Shown here: one piece after another, positions 33,911 to 44,467 of the stretch
Layout of the letters: every line of letters starts with the position of its first letter
Numbering within the stretch: position 1 is the stretch's first letter
NCBI GenBank assembly: GCA_021390615.1
Contig: JAJEJU010000019.1
Coordinates: 55,137-119,136, forward strand
From: Rhodanobacteraceae bacterium ZG21-1
Lineage (GTDB): Bacteria; Pseudomonadota; Gammaproteobacteria; Xanthomonadales; Rhodanobacteraceae
Length of the DNA: 64,000 nt
Reading direction: 5' to 3'
Notes under the pieces: generated by a model
What the model was told of the DNA's origin: nothing
Databases searched by the model: none
The model's input: only the letters and a program-made list of their open reading frames with translations
Translations under genes and position numbers: made by a program

Positions 33911-34954
33911 TCAGCTTTGCGGATGCGCCGGCTGCCAGTCGGCGGGCGCCTCGGCCGGCATGCCGTAGTCGCGCAGTGCGGCCAGCATCAGGCTCATCTC
34001 GGTGCCGCCGCTGCGCGCCAGCGCCAGCAGGTGCTGCGCCAGGCCCTTGTCGCCCTGCGCCCGCGCCGACAGCTCGGCGAAGCTCTGCACCTGCCAGACC
34101 AGGTCGCGGCGCGCGCGCTTGGCGTCTTCCTGCTGGGTGGGGTCGGCCGCCAGCACCTCGCGCAGATGCAGGCCGAGCGAACGGGCCAGCGGGCTGGAGC
34201 CCCATTCGAGGATCTTGCCCAGCTTCAGGCAGTCGTCCTTCACGGCGTCGTCGCCGGCGCCGTCCTGGCACAGCTGGGCGGTGGCCTGCAGGCTGGGCTG
34301 CGGCTGGGTGTCGGCGGTGCCGAACACGATCATCATCTGCACGCCGCTGGCGCCGGCGGCCGCACCGGCCGGCACGGTGGCGGCCGGCGGCGGCAGCAGG
34401 CTGATGTTGGAGGACAGCGCCTTCAGGCTGATCCCGGTGTAGTCGTCGTAGAGCTTGGCCGCCGCCGCCTTGGCCAGGTCCTGGCGGGCCGCGTCCTTCT
34501 TGTTGTCGCGGCTGTCCAGGCCCAGCTTGAACAGCCACACCGCCGCATTGTCCGGCGCCTGCGCGGTCAGCTTGCCCAGGGCCGAGGCGTTGGGGCAGGT
34601 GTCGGCCTTGACGTCGCAATCGGTCAGGCGCACCCAGCTGACCGCCGCGCCGGCGTCGTCGGCCTTGGCGGAGCGCTCGATCAGGGTATGGAAGTCGTTG
34701 TACTTGGGTTGGCTGGGCAGCGGCCGCGCCAGCAGGGCAGCGGCCAGCAGCGGCAGCGCGTCGGCCTGCGGCGCCAGCACGCTGATCAGGTCGCGCTGGA
34801 AGGCGATCAGGGCCGGTGCGGTGTCGGCCGGCGTCGCTGCAGCGGCGGTCGCCGCCGGTGCGGGTGGCGGCGCCTGATCGGCGGCGGCCGCCATGATCGG
34901 GCCGGCGCCGGCGGCGCAAGCCAGGGAGAGGGCCAGATAGCGCAGTCCACGCAT
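33911..34954 (-). CDS. Secreted hypothetical protein
   Basis: A 347-residue protein with a signal peptide (MRGLRYLALSLACAAGAG, cleavage near AAA at residue 24) followed by a proline/alanine-rich linker. The mature part is mostly helical, with several cysteines ('LTDCDVKADTCPNA', 'ATAQLCQDG', 'VKDDCLKLG') that could form disulfides in the periplasm. The start at 34954 is chosen over an upstream ATG because it begins the signal peptide, with GGAG upstream. Repeating helices ('LAQHLLALARSGGTEMSLML') recall TPR-like folds. I do not recognise the family. Confidence 0.6.
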   Translation of the reverse strand: MRGLRYLALSLACAAGAGPIMAAAADQAPPPAPAATAAAATPADTAPALIAFQRDLISVLAPQADALPLLAAALLARPLPSQPKYNDFHTLIERSAKADDAGAAVSWVRLTDCDVKADTCPNASALGKLTAQAPDNAAVWLFKLGLDSRDNKKDAARQDLAKAAAAKLYDDYTGISLKALSSNISLLPPPAATVPAGAAAGASGVQMMIVFGTADTQPQPSLQATAQLCQDGAGDDAVKDDCLKLGKILEWGSSPLARSLGLHLREVLAADPTQQEDAKRARRDLVWQVQSFAELSARAQGDKGLAQHLLALARSGGTEMSLMLAALRDYGMPAEAPADWQPAHPQS

Positions 34955-35092
34955 GGTCGGGTGCTCCGTTCGGGCAAAGGGCTCAGCATACCGCGCGAGT
35001 ATTAAGCTCGCCTGATCCACGGATGCCGTATCGGCCCGGGATGCGCTCAGCCTTGCTAGGATGAGCCTCCACCGGACAAGCGGGAGATTGTC

Positions 35093-35290
35093 GTGGATTC
35101 ACTGTCAAGCTTGGCCGATGGGCGGGGGCCTTGGTTCGTCGGCTGGGGTACGCTGGCCCTGATCAATGCGGGCCTCGCGCAGGGCAAGAACCGCAGCGGC
35201 CTGCTGTGGTTCCTGCTGTCGTTGCCGTTCGGCCCGTTGGCCACCCTGGTGCTGGTGCTGCTGCCGAAGGTGCGCGGAAAGATGTTCTGA
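35093..35290 (+). CDS. Small membrane protein
   Basis: A 65-residue protein with GTG start preceded by GGGAG. It has a weakly hydrophobic N-terminal part ('PWFVGWGTLALINAGLA') and a stronger helix 'LLWFLLSLPFGPLATLVLVL' followed by a basic tail ('PKVRGKMF'), so probably two membrane passes. The pattern 'GKNRSGLLWFLLSLPFGPLA' is that of small proteins annotated as antitermination or DUF-like membrane proteins in related bacteria. Its function is unknown. It converges with speE. Confidence 0.6.
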   Translation: MDSLSSLADGRGPWFVGWGTLALINAGLAQGKNRSGLLWFLLSLPFGPLATLVLVLLPKVRGKMF

Positions 35291-35347
35291 GCGCCGGCCT
35301 GCGCCCGGCAGGCGTTCGTCGACGGACTGCGGAGGTGGGGGCTGGGC

Positions 35348-36202
35348 TTATTCGCCCAGCGCCTCGCGCATGAATTCCGGCTGCGCCAGCGCGCCGCGGT
35401 GAATGTCCGCGTTGTAGTAGCGCGTGGCGAAATTCTTGCTGAGCGCGCCACGCTCGCGGAAGCCGGACAGGTCGCCGCCCTTGCGCGCCATGGTGCAGCT
35501 CCACCAGCCGGTGGGGTAGCACGGCTGCGGGAACGGCAGGGTGCGCACGGCCGAGAAGCCGGCGGTGCGCATCGCCGAGCGCATCGACTTGATCAGGTCC
35601 AGGTGGGCCAGCGGCGACTCGCTCTGCTGCACCAGGATGCCGCCGTGGCGCAGCGCCTTGTGGCAGCTGCCGTAGAAGGCGGCGTTGAACAGGCCCTCGG
35701 CCGGGCCGACCGGGTCGGTGGAGTCGACGATCACCAGGTCCAGCGAATCCGGCTCGATCTCCGCCATGTACTTGATGCCGTCGATGAACAGCAGCTCGGC
35801 GCGCGGATCGTGGTTGGCGCTGCACAGCTCCGGGAAATACTGCTCGGCCAGGCGGGTGACCCGCTCGTCGATCTCCACCTGCACGGCATGCTCCACTTCC
35901 TCGTGCTTGAGCACCTCGCGCAGGGTGCCGCAGTCGCCGCCGCCGATGATCACCACGCGCTTGGCGCGCGCATGGGTGAACAGCGCCGGGTGGGTCATCA
36001 TCTCGTGGTAGAGGAAGTTGTCGCGGGTGGTCAGCATCACGCAGCCGTCGATCACCATCAGGTTGCCCCAGTCGGTGGTCTGGTAGATCTCGATGGTCTG
36101 GAACGGGGTCTTCTCGGCGTGCAGCAGCTTTTCCACGCGGTAGCCGATGGACGAGCCGGAGGCCTGGTGCGCTTCGGTGAACCAGCTGATCTGCTGCGAC
36201 AT
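35348..36202 (-). CDS. speE: Spermidine synthase
   Basis: Transfers an aminopropyl group from decarboxylated S-adenosylmethionine to putrescine. It has 284 residues, starting at MSQQISWFTE with GGGA about 11 nt upstream. The SAM-like nucleotide loop IIGGGDCGTLREV lies at residues 85-97, and 'VIVDSTDPVGPAEGLFNAAF' near 160 carries the catalytic Asp. It is divergent from speA, which begins the putrescine route from arginine, so the pair make spermidine. No speD was found in the window. The 280 bp between the genes likely hold both promoters; TACAAT hexamers occur near each start. Confidence 0.95.
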   Translation of the reverse strand: MSQQISWFTEAHQASGSSIGYRVEKLLHAEKTPFQTIEIYQTTDWGNLMVIDGCVMLTTRDNFLYHEMMTHPALFTHARAKRVVIIGGGDCGTLREVLKHEEVEHAVQVEIDERVTRLAEQYFPELCSANHDPRAELLFIDGIKYMAEIEPDSLDLVIVDSTDPVGPAEGLFNAAFYGSCHKALRHGGILVQQSESPLAHLDLIKSMRSAMRTAGFSAVRTLPFPQPCYPTGWWSCTMARKGGDLSGFRERGALSKNFATRYYNADIHRGALAQPEFMREALGE

Positions 36203-36482
36203 GACGGATGATCCCAGGATGGATGGCCAAAGAACGACAATTGTAACGGTTTCGCCGCAGGATGAGCGCGTCGCGGCCGTGTCCGCGGCGTTTCCGTACT
36301 GCGCACATTGTCGAGCATGCCCATTACAATAAACGCCAGGCCCACCGGCGCGACGCCGGTCGTCATCGGGCCGACAGCAGGTCCGGCCCCGCGGCGTGCG
36401 AGGCTTCCGGCCGCCCTGCTCCATGCGTCAAGGCTCGCCGCTGCGACGACATCCTTTCCCTGTTTGTTGAGGAGCTTCGCTA

Positions 36483-38387
<1,905 letters not shown>

Positions 38388-38428
38388 GAGCCCGGACAGT
38401 CCCAATCCCCCAGGCAAAGGAGCGGTAC

Positions 38429-39214
38429 ATGGCAAGTCTCGATGGCAAGGTGGCACTGATCACTGGCGCGGCCAGCGGCATCGGCAAGGCGATCGCCGAG
38501 CTGTATGCGAAGAACGGCGCGTCGGTGGCGATCGCCGACATCAACCAGGCGGCGGCCGACGCGGCGGCGGCGGAAATCAACGCGGCCGGCGGCAAGGCGA
38601 TCGGCATCGAGATGGACGTGACCAGCGAGGACGCGGTGAACGCGGGCACCGAGGCGGTGGTGGCCAAGTTCGGCAGCCTCGACATCCTGATCTCCAACGC
38701 CGGCATCCAGATCGTCAACCCGTTCGAGAACTACGCCTTCTCCGACTGGAAGAAGATGCTGGCGATCCACCTGGACGGCGCCTTCCTCACCACCAAGGCC
38801 GCGCTGAAGCACATGTACAAGGACAATCGCGGCGGCACCGTGATCTACATGGGTTCGGTGCACTCGCACGAGGCGTCCAAGCTGAAGTCGGCCTACGTCA
38901 CCGCCAAGCACGGCCTGCTCGGCCTGTCGCGCACGCTGGCGAAGGAAGGCGCGGCGCACAACGTGCGCTCGCACGTGATCTGCCCGGGCTTCGTGCGCAC
39001 GCCCCTGGTCGAGAAGCAGATCCCGGAGCAGGCCAAGGAGCTGGGCATCAGCGAGGCCGACGTGATCAAGAACGTGATGCTCGCCGACACCGTCGACGGC
39101 GTGTTCACCACGGTCGAGGACATCGCCGAGACTGCGCTCTACCTGGCGGCCTTCCCGTCGGCGGCGCTGACCGGGCAGTCCTTTGTGGTCAGCCACGGCT
39201 GGTACATGCAGTAA
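38429..39214 (+). CDS. 3-hydroxybutyrate dehydrogenase (SDR family)
   Basis: Short-chain dehydrogenase of 261 residues, interconverting 3-hydroxybutyrate and acetoacetate with NAD. The cofactor loop is TGAASGIG (residues 12-19), '[11 protein letters not shown]' carries the NAG motif, and the catalytic YxxxK is '[18 protein letters not shown]' near 153. 'GWYMQ' at the C-terminus, usual in this enzyme (GGWTAQ-type), supports the assignment. It is the first gene of a three-gene cluster with acetoacetate decarboxylase and a patatin, which together suggest breakdown of hydroxybutyrate or a related storage or lipid product. Confidence 0.88.
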   Translation: MASLDGKVALITGAASGIGKAIAELYAKNGASVAIADINQAAADAAAAEINAAGGKAIGIEMDVTSEDAVNAGTEAVVAKFGSLDILISNAGIQIVNPFENYAFSDWKKMLAIHLDGAFLTTKAALKHMYKDNRGGTVIYMGSVHSHEASKLKSAYVTAKHGLLGLSRTLAKEGAAHNVRSHVICPGFVRTPLVEKQIPEQAKELGISEADVIKNVMLADTVDGVFTTVEDIAETALYLAAFPSAALTGQSFVVSHGWYMQ

Positions 39215-39287
39215 GCGCCCGCGGGCCCCTGCCGCGCGACCTTCGCGGCCGTGCGGCAGGAGCTTGTCCGTCCCAAGGAGAGATGCC

Positions 39288-40028
39288 ATGAAGATTGCCG
39301 ACGTGAAGGCGAACGCCTTCGCCATGCCGCTGACCAGCCCGGCGTTTCCGCCGGGGCCGTACCGCTTCACCAACCGCGAATTCCTGGTGATCACCTACCG
39401 CACCGACATGGACGCGCTGCGCGCGGTGGTGCCGGAGCCGCTGGAAGTCACCGAGCCGCTGGTGAAGTACGAATTCATCCGCATGCCGGATTCCACCGGC
39501 TTCGGCGACTACACCGAATCCGGGCAGGTGATCCCGGTCAGCTTCAACGGCGTCAAGGGCGGCTACACCCACGCCATGTACCTCAACGACCATCCGCCGA
39601 TCGCTGGCGGCCGCGAGCTGTGGGGCTTCCCCAAGAAGCTGGCCAGCCCGCTGCTGGAGACCGAGATCGACACCCTGGTCGGCACGCTCGACTACGGCAA
39701 GGTGCGCGTGGCCAAGGCCACCATGGGCTTCAAGCACAAGCCGGCCGATCTGGCCGCCGTGCAGGCCGCGCTGGAGGGACCGAACTTCCTGTTGAAGATC
39801 ATCCCGCACGTGGACGGCACGCCGCGCATCTGCGAGCTGGTGCGCTACCACACCACCAACATCAACCTGAAAGGCGCGTGGACCGGCCCGGCCTCGCTGG
39901 AGCTGCATCCGCACGCGCTGGCGCCGGTGGCCGACCTGCCGGTGCTGAAGGTGGAATCGGCGCTGCACTACATCACCGACCTCACCCTCGACTTGGGCGA
40001 AGTGGTGTACGACTATCTGGCCAAGTAG
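39288..40028 (+). CDS. adc: Acetoacetate decarboxylase
   Basis: Converts acetoacetate to acetone and CO2. The 246-residue protein starts at MKIADVK with AAGGAG upstream. The Schiff-base lysine is in '[11 protein letters not shown]' (K116, with K117 beside it, matching Lys115/116 of the clostridial enzyme), and 'FVVPEP'-like 'VVPEPLEV' and '[10 protein letters not shown]' are usual. It follows the hydroxybutyrate dehydrogenase by 73 bp. A strong hairpin lies between this gene and the patatin downstream. Confidence 0.9.
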   Translation: MKIADVKANAFAMPLTSPAFPPGPYRFTNREFLVITYRTDMDALRAVVPEPLEVTEPLVKYEFIRMPDSTGFGDYTESGQVIPVSFNGVKGGYTHAMYLNDHPPIAGGRELWGFPKKLASPLLETEIDTLVGTLDYGKVRVAKATMGFKHKPADLAAVQAALEGPNFLLKIIPHVDGTPRICELVRYHTTNINLKGAWTGPASLELHPHALAPVADLPVLKVESALHYITDLTLDLGEVVYDYLAK

Positions 40029-40044
40029 GCCACGCCAGGCAGAT

Positions 40045-40070
40045 CCGGCCGCCGCGGCGCCGGCGGCCGG
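40045..40070 (+). terminator. Strong hairpin between adc and the patatin gene
   Basis: A perfect 10-bp stem CCGGCCGCCG/CGGCGGCCGG with a 6-nt loop lies 16 bp after the adc stop. No U-tract follows. It could partly terminate or protect the dehydrogenase-decarboxylase message, reducing patatin expression. Confidence 0.5.
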
Positions 40071-40112
40071 GCACGATCATCCGTTCGGCGCCTGAGCAGC
40101 AAGGAAGTCACC

Positions 40113-41327
40113 GTGAGCACCCGACGTCCCGCCAAGCCGGCATCCCGCTTGAAATCCGCCGCGCGCAGCAGCGTGCGCAGCAAGGCCGCGGCAGCGCCGC
40201 CGTCGTATCAGACCACGGCGCTGGTGCTGCAGGGCGGCGGCGCGCTGGGCGCTTACCAGGCAGGCGTCTACGAGGCGCTGGCCGCATCCAACCATCATCC
40301 GAACTGGGTGGCCGGCATCTCGATCGGCGCGCTCAACGCGGCGATCATCGCCGGCAATCCGCCCGAGCGGCGGGTGGAGCGGCTGCGCGAGTTCTGGCAC
40401 ACCATCTGCAAGCCGCCGATCCTGCCGGCCTTCGAATTGCCGGCGCTCGAGCAAGGCCAGCACTGGCCGACCCAGGCCTTGTCGGCGATGAGCGGTCTGG
40501 CCGCCTGGCGCGCGCTGACCGAAGGCCAGGCCGGCTTCTTCACCCTGCGCATGCCGCCGCCCTACGTGCTGCCGCCGACCGGGCCGGACAACGCCAGCTA
40601 CTACGACACCGCCCCGCTGCGCAGCACGCTGGAGCGGCTGGCCGACTTCGACCGCATCAACGACGCGCGCGAGCTGCGCGTGTCGGTCGGCGCGGTGAAC
40701 GTGCGCAACGGCAACTTCGCCTATTTCGACAATACCCAGCAGCGCCTGCGGCCGGAGCACTTCATGGCCTCGGGTGCACTGCCGCCCGGCTTCCCGGCGG
40801 TGGAGATCGACGGCGAGTACTACTGGGACGGCGGCATGGTTTCCAACACGCCGCTGTACCGCATCCTCACCGAGCACGGCCTGCACAACACGCTGGTGTT
40901 CCAGGTCGACCTGTGGAGCGCGACCGGTCCGCTGCCGAAGGACATGCTGCAGGTATCCGAGCGCACCAAGGACATCCAGTTCTCCAGCCGCACCCGCATG
41001 GTCACCGAGTACATGCGCAGCAAGCAGGAGAAGCAGCGCATGCTGCACGACCTGATGGAGCTGGTGCCGGCCAATCGCCGCAACGATCCGGCCTACCTGC
41101 GCGCGCAGGAGTACGCCAGCGGCGCGCTGATCAACGTGGTGCACCTGATCTACCGCGACAAGCCGTACGAGGGGCACTACAAGGACTACGAGTTCAGCGC
41201 GGCGACCATGCAGGATCACTGGCGCAGCGGTGTGGAAGACATGCGCCACACCCTGGCCCATCCGCGCTGGCTGGATCTGCCCGATCCGGAACAGGCCTTC
41301 ATCACCCACGACCTGCATCGCAAGTGA
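40113..41327 (+). CDS. Patatin-like phospholipase (DUF3734 C-terminus)
   Basis: A 404-residue serine hydrolase. The oxyanion loop is GGGALGAYQAG (41-51), the nucleophile Ser70 lies in 'AGISIGALNAAI', and the catalytic Asp in 'WDGGMVSNTP'. The C-terminal region ('IQFSSRTRMVTEYMRSKQEK' onward) matches the DUF3734 extension that follows the patatin domain in this subgroup. A basic N-terminal tail precedes the hydrolase. GTG start with AAGGAAG upstream. It is grouped with hydroxybutyrate dehydrogenase and acetoacetate decarboxylase, an arrangement linked in other genomes to hydroxybutyrate or lipid turnover. Confidence 0.9.
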   Translation: MSTRRPAKPASRLKSAARSSVRSKAAAAPPSYQTTALVLQGGGALGAYQAGVYEALAASNHHPNWVAGISIGALNAAIIAGNPPERRVERLREFWHTICKPPILPAFELPALEQGQHWPTQALSAMSGLAAWRALTEGQAGFFTLRMPPPYVLPPTGPDNASYYDTAPLRSTLERLADFDRINDARELRVSVGAVNVRNGNFAYFDNTQQRLRPEHFMASGALPPGFPAVEIDGEYYWDGGMVSNTPLYRILTEHGLHNTLVFQVDLWSATGPLPKDMLQVSERTKDIQFSSRTRMVTEYMRSKQEKQRMLHDLMELVPANRRNDPAYLRAQEYASGALINVVHLIYRDKPYEGHYKDYEFSAATMQDHWRSGVEDMRHTLAHPRWLDLPDPEQAFITHDLHRK

Positions 41328-41361
41328 GGCGCTGCCGCGAGTGCGCGGCGCGCCGGCTCGA

Positions 41362-41844
41362 TCAGCTTTCCTCGGGGCCCCTGTAGGGGCCGCCGGTTTC
41401 GCCCCAACCCCAGCGCGGCATCGGGGAGTCGTCTTGCGGAGTTTGCTCGAGTCTTGAATTGAGCACGGCCAGGCGCGTGCCCCATTCCAGATAGCCGACA
41501 AAGGCGGAGCGGAATTCCGGATCGTCGGGCAGGCCGACCGCGTCGGCACATTCCAGCAGCAAGGCCATCCAGCGCGCGCGCTGCGTCTCGCTGAGATGCC
41601 GTCCGATATGTTTGGCCAGCATCGCGCGGTGTCCGCCGCGTTCGTGGCCGTAGTCGGCCGGTCCGCCCAGCACCTCGGCCAGGAACAAGGCCACGAAATG
41701 CGGATGGCGCGCATCCATGTGCGCGAACAGCGGCGCCAGCAACGGATCCTCCGATACGCGCCGATAAAAGGTGTCGGTGAGCCGATCCAGTGCGGCCTGG
41801 CCGCCGGCCCACGCGTAGAGGCTGGGTATCGCGTCGCCGCTCAT
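41362..41844 (-). CDS. Group II truncated haemoglobin
   Basis: A 160-residue globin-like protein of the trHbO (GlbO) type. 'AWAGGQAALDRLTDTFYRRV' near residue 12, 'LLAPLFAHMDARHPHFVALF' near 40, and the proximal-His region 'HRAMLAKHIGRHLSETQRAR' near 75 are signatures. A tryptophan-containing C-terminal extension ('PMPRWGWGETGG') follows the fold. It would bind O2 or NO. Its start overlaps the ABM monooxygenase stop by ATGA, and both genes are divergent from an HxlR regulator. Confidence 0.88.
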   Translation of the reverse strand: MSGDAIPSLYAWAGGQAALDRLTDTFYRRVSEDPLLAPLFAHMDARHPHFVALFLAEVLGGPADYGHERGGHRAMLAKHIGRHLSETQRARWMALLLECADAVGLPDDPEFRSAFVGYLEWGTRLAVLNSRLEQTPQDDSPMPRWGWGETGGPYRGPEES

Positions 41845-42149
41845 CTCAATGTCCGCTGCACAGTCGTCGCCCGATAGTGGCGCATCTCCTCGATCATCTC
41901 CACATAGGGCTTGATCGCGGCGAAGAATTCGCGGAATGCCGCGCTGCTGCGGAAGCCTTGCAGATGACCTTCGATCGAATCCCACTCGATGCGCAGCACA
42001 TAGCTTTCCGGCGCTTCCGTGCATTGCGTCAGCTCATAGCCCAGGCAGTGCGGCGAAGCGTCCAGGCTGCGTCCCGCGTCGGCATAGTCGCGCTCGAATT
42101 CGCCGGCACGTGCGGCCGGTATCTTGTAGCGGATGTATTCGACGATCAT
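41841..42149 (-). CDS. Antibiotic biosynthesis monooxygenase (ABM) domain protein
   Basis: A small dimeric ferredoxin-like fold protein of 102 residues: 'MIVEYIRYKIPAARAGEFER' at the N-terminus, 'CLGYELTQCTEAPESYVLRI' in the middle and 'EWDSIEGHLQGFRSSAAFRE' near 60. Such proteins include quinol monooxygenases and enzymes of aromatic or reactive-compound metabolism. The start MIVEYIRY is chosen over an upstream in-frame ATG because it begins the domain. The stop overlaps the truncated haemoglobin start. Regulation by the divergent HxlR protein is likely. Confidence 0.85.
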   Translation of the reverse strand: MIVEYIRYKIPAARAGEFERDYADAGRSLDASPHCLGYELTQCTEAPESYVLRIEWDSIEGHLQGFRSSAAFREFFAAIKPYVEMIEEMRHYRATTVQRTLR

Positions 42150-42213
42150 GCTTCGCACTCTCGAGCGTGGGCGGCACGGCATTCTCTCGCCGCCCGCCGC
42201 CGCAAAGATACGC

Positions 42214-42231
42214 ACCGGAAAGTAACCGGAA
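42214..42231. promoter_or_regulatory. Direct ACCGGAA repeats near the HxlR start
   Basis: Two copies of ACCGGAA start at 42214 and 42225, 11 bp apart, about one helical turn, in the 92-bp gap between the HxlR regulator and the ABM-globin pair. Spacing on one face of the helix suits a dimeric winged-helix repressor. The second copy also overlaps the Shine-Dalgarno of the HxlR gene. Confidence 0.35.
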
Positions 42232-42241
42232 GACTCACGCC

Positions 42242-42598
42242 ATGGCCGCGCTTCGCCAGAAAACCTTCGCCTGCCCCGTCGACGTCGCGCTCAGCGTGAT
42301 CCATGGCAAGTGGAAGCCGATGATTCTATGGCTGCTGTCGGCACGCCGACGCCGCTTCAGCGATTTGCAGACGGCCATGCCGCAGGTGGCGCACAAGGTG
42401 CTCAGCCAGCAGCTGCGGCAGCTCGAGGCCGACGGCCTGGTGCGCCGCGTGGCGCAGGGCGCCTCGGCACAGCGCATGGATTATCAGCTGACCGACTTCG
42501 GGCGCAGCCTGCGTCCGGCGCTGAACGTACTGGCGAGCTGGGGCAAGGCGCATCATCGCGCGCTGGGTGCGAGCTACGGCGACTCCGAGCGCTCCTAG
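42242..42598 (+). CDS. HxlR-family transcriptional regulator
   Basis: A 118-residue MarR-like winged-helix regulator with the HxlR pattern 'CPVDVALSVIHGKWKPMILW' at residues 11-30, 'RRFSDLQTAMPQVAHKVLSQ' near 42 and 'QLRQLEADGLVRR' after it. Cys11 aligns with the redox- or aldehyde-sensing cysteine of HxlR, YodB and HypR. Such proteins often repress the neighbouring divergent operon, here the ABM and globin genes. The ATG at 42242 has GGAAG upstream. Confidence 0.9.
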   Translation: MAALRQKTFACPVDVALSVIHGKWKPMILWLLSARRRRFSDLQTAMPQVAHKVLSQQLRQLEADGLVRRVAQGASAQRMDYQLTDFGRSLRPALNVLASWGKAHHRALGASYGDSERS

Positions 42599-42695
42599 TG
42601 GTTCGCGCCGTCGCGCGCGAAGTGGCGGTGCCGACGCTACCATGGGTGGATGTGGCCGAGTCGATCGGCGCCGAACGCCATTCCAAGGAAACAGC

Positions 42696-43556
42696 ATGAC
42701 TCTCAAGACCGCTTTCATCGGACTCGGCGCCATGGGTGCGCCGATGGCGCGCCATCTCAAGGACAAAGGCCTGCTGTTCGCGGTGGCCAATCGCAGCCAG
42801 GCCAAGGCCGATGCGCTGGCGAAGGAACTGGGTGTCGCCGTGCCATCGCTGGCCGAGATCGCGGCGCAGTGCGAGGTGATCGCGCTGTGCGTCACCGCCG
42901 ATGCCGACGTGCTCTCGACCGTGCAGGCCTTGAAGCCGCAGCTCAAGCCGGGCAGCGTGGTGATCGACCATTCCACCGTGGCGCCCGATACCGCCAGGCG
43001 CGCTGCGGCGAGCCTGGCCGAAGTCGGTGCGAGCTTTCTCGATGCGCCCGTGTCGGGCGGCGTGGAAGGTGCCAAGAACGGCAAGCTGTCGGTGATGGTC
43101 GGCGGCGACGCGGCGGTGCTGGAGCGCGTGCGGCCTGTGCTGGAAGCCTACGCGCTGCGCGTCACCCATCTGGGCGAAGTCGGCGCCGGCCAGGCCACCA
43201 AGGCGGTCAACCAGGTGCTGGTGGCCGGCATCGCGCAGGCCGTGTGTTCGGGCCTGGCCCTTGGCGAGGCGCTGGGCCTGGAGGCGGAGCGCCTGTTGCC
43301 GACGCTGGGCGCCGGCGCGGCCGGCAACTGGTTCCTGGAGAAGCGCGGCGCCACCATGCTGCGCGACGAATTCAGCGTCGGCTTCAAGCTGGCCCTGCTG
43401 CACAAGGACCTGGGCATCGTGCGCGGCATCGCCGAACAGGCGGGCGTCGACCGGCAGGTGATCGAGCAGTCGCTGGCCGATTACGCGGAACTGATCAGCC
43501 AGGGTTACGGCGACGACGATATCTCGGCGCTGATCCGGCTCAAGCGCCGTCGCTGA
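42696..43556 (+). CDS. 3-hydroxyisobutyrate dehydrogenase-family oxidoreductase
   Basis: A 286-residue beta-hydroxyacid dehydrogenase of the GarR/GlxR/HIBADH type. The NAD(P) loop is 'FIGLGAMGAPMARHL' (residues 7-21), 'FLDAPVSGGVEGAKNGKLSV' near 117 binds substrate, and the catalytic Lys is in 'GAGQATKAVNQVLVAG' near 170. These enzymes reduce or oxidise tartronate semialdehyde, 3-hydroxyisobutyrate or succinic semialdehyde; the exact substrate is not readable here. AAGGAA precedes the ATG. It overlaps the convergent DUF1272 gene by 17 bp. Confidence 0.9.
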   Translation: MTLKTAFIGLGAMGAPMARHLKDKGLLFAVANRSQAKADALAKELGVAVPSLAEIAAQCEVIALCVTADADVLSTVQALKPQLKPGSVVIDHSTVAPDTARRAAASLAEVGASFLDAPVSGGVEGAKNGKLSVMVGGDAAVLERVRPVLEAYALRVTHLGEVGAGQATKAVNQVLVAGIAQAVCSGLALGEALGLEAERLLPTLGAGAAGNWFLEKRGATMLRDEFSVGFKLALLHKDLGIVRGIAEQAGVDRQVIEQSLADYAELISQGYGDDDISALIRLKRRR

Positions 43557-43809
43557 TCGCTCGTACCGCCGGGCCGCAGCCGTCCGGCTTGACGATGCGC
43601 TGGGTCGAGGCCGGATGCTTTTCCAGCAGCGCGCTCGGACGTCGCGGCCGCGGCACGAATTCGCCGCCGCAGTTGGGGCAGCGTCCGCCCAGCGTGTCTT
43701 CCGCGCAGCTCGCGCAGAAGGTGCATTCGAATGAACAGATGCGGGCGTCGTCGGCGTCCGGCGGGAGCTCTTTGCCGCAGCATTCGCAGGCAGGGCGCAG
43801 TTCGAGCAT
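43540..43809 (-). CDS. DUF1272 zinc-binding protein
   Basis: An 89-residue cysteine-rich protein: 'MLELRPACECCGKELPPDAD' at the N-terminus, 'ICSFECTFCASCAEDTLGGR' and 'CPNCGGEFVPRP' follow, giving two CxxC-type pairs plus extra cysteines for zinc. This is the DUF1272 family, function unknown. GAGG is close to the ATG. Its 3' end overlaps the convergent oxidoreductase gene by 17 bp. Confidence 0.88.
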   Translation of the reverse strand: MLELRPACECCGKELPPDADDARICSFECTFCASCAEDTLGGRCPNCGGEFVPRPRRPSALLEKHPASTQRIVKPDGCGPAVRAISDGA

Positions 43810-43882
43810 GGCGTTTCCTCGATGGCTCGATGATGGGCCTTTGCGTCACCATACCTGGATTGCAGGCGGCGAGGATGGCCAT

Positions 43883-43907
43883 ACTGCCGTCGGTGAGCGA
43901 CGGCAGT
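43883..43907. promoter_or_regulatory. Perfect inverted repeat upstream of the GFA gene
   Basis: ACTGCCGTCG/CGACGGCAGT is a 10-bp perfect palindrome with a 5-nt spacer, 29 bp before the GFA gene start. It could be an operator or an RNA hairpin that controls that gene; it also lies between this gene and the divergent DUF1272 gene. Confidence 0.45.
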
Positions 43908-43936
43908 TTGGAAATCCTATCGAAGCGGGAGGCAGC

Positions 43937-44284
43937 ATGCGTTATGCAGGCAGTTGCCATTGCGGCAAGGTGAAGTTCGAAGTGGAGGGCGAGCTGGCGA
44001 AGGCGACCGCCTGCAACTGCTCGATCTGCCAGCGGCGCGGTTCGCTGCACTGGTTCGTGCCGCACCAGGCCTTGCATCTGCTCACGCCCGACGCCGAGCT
44101 CAGCACCTACACCTTCAATCGCCACGTGATCCGGCATCGCTTTTGCGCGCATTGCGGCGTGCATGCCTTCGGCGAAGGCGTGGACCCGCAGGGAAACCGG
44201 ATGGCGGCGATCAATGTCCGCTGCCTCGAAGGCGTCGAACTGGATGCGCTCGCCGTCGCGCACTACGACGGCCGTTCGCTTTAA
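43937..44284 (+). CDS. GFA (glutathione-dependent formaldehyde-activating) family protein
   Basis: A 115-residue zinc protein of the Gfa/Mss4-like fold. 'GSCHCGKVKFEVEGE' carries the CxCG pair at residues 7-9, 'CNCSICQRRGSLHWFVP' the second set and 'HRFCAHCGVHAFGEG' the third, the full ligand set of the family. Gfa of Paracoccus accelerates the formaldehyde-glutathione reaction, though most homologues have other or unknown roles. A palindrome stands upstream of its start. GGGAGG lies 8 nt before the ATG. Confidence 0.9.
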   Translation: MRYAGSCHCGKVKFEVEGELAKATACNCSICQRRGSLHWFVPHQALHLLTPDAELSTYTFNRHVIRHRFCAHCGVHAFGEGVDPQGNRMAAINVRCLEGVELDALAVAHYDGRSL

Positions 44285-44467
44285 CTCCGCTCGATCGAGT
44301 GCCCGGTTTCGCACATTGAATCCGTTGCGTGGATATGGCGACCGGTTCTTCGGCGAATCGAGGCGGAGCTGTCACGCCAGGCCATGCTGGCGCGTCCTAG
44401 AGAACGTGTCGCCGGTCGTCGCAGCGCGGCGGGCCGGTTCCCTTCACTTCGCATGGGATATGCCTGC

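Noticed and set aside
36203-36482. Sigma-70 promoters for speE and speA
   Set aside because: TACAAT hexamers are near both starts, but no -35 hexamer at the right spacing was found, so they are not listed as features.
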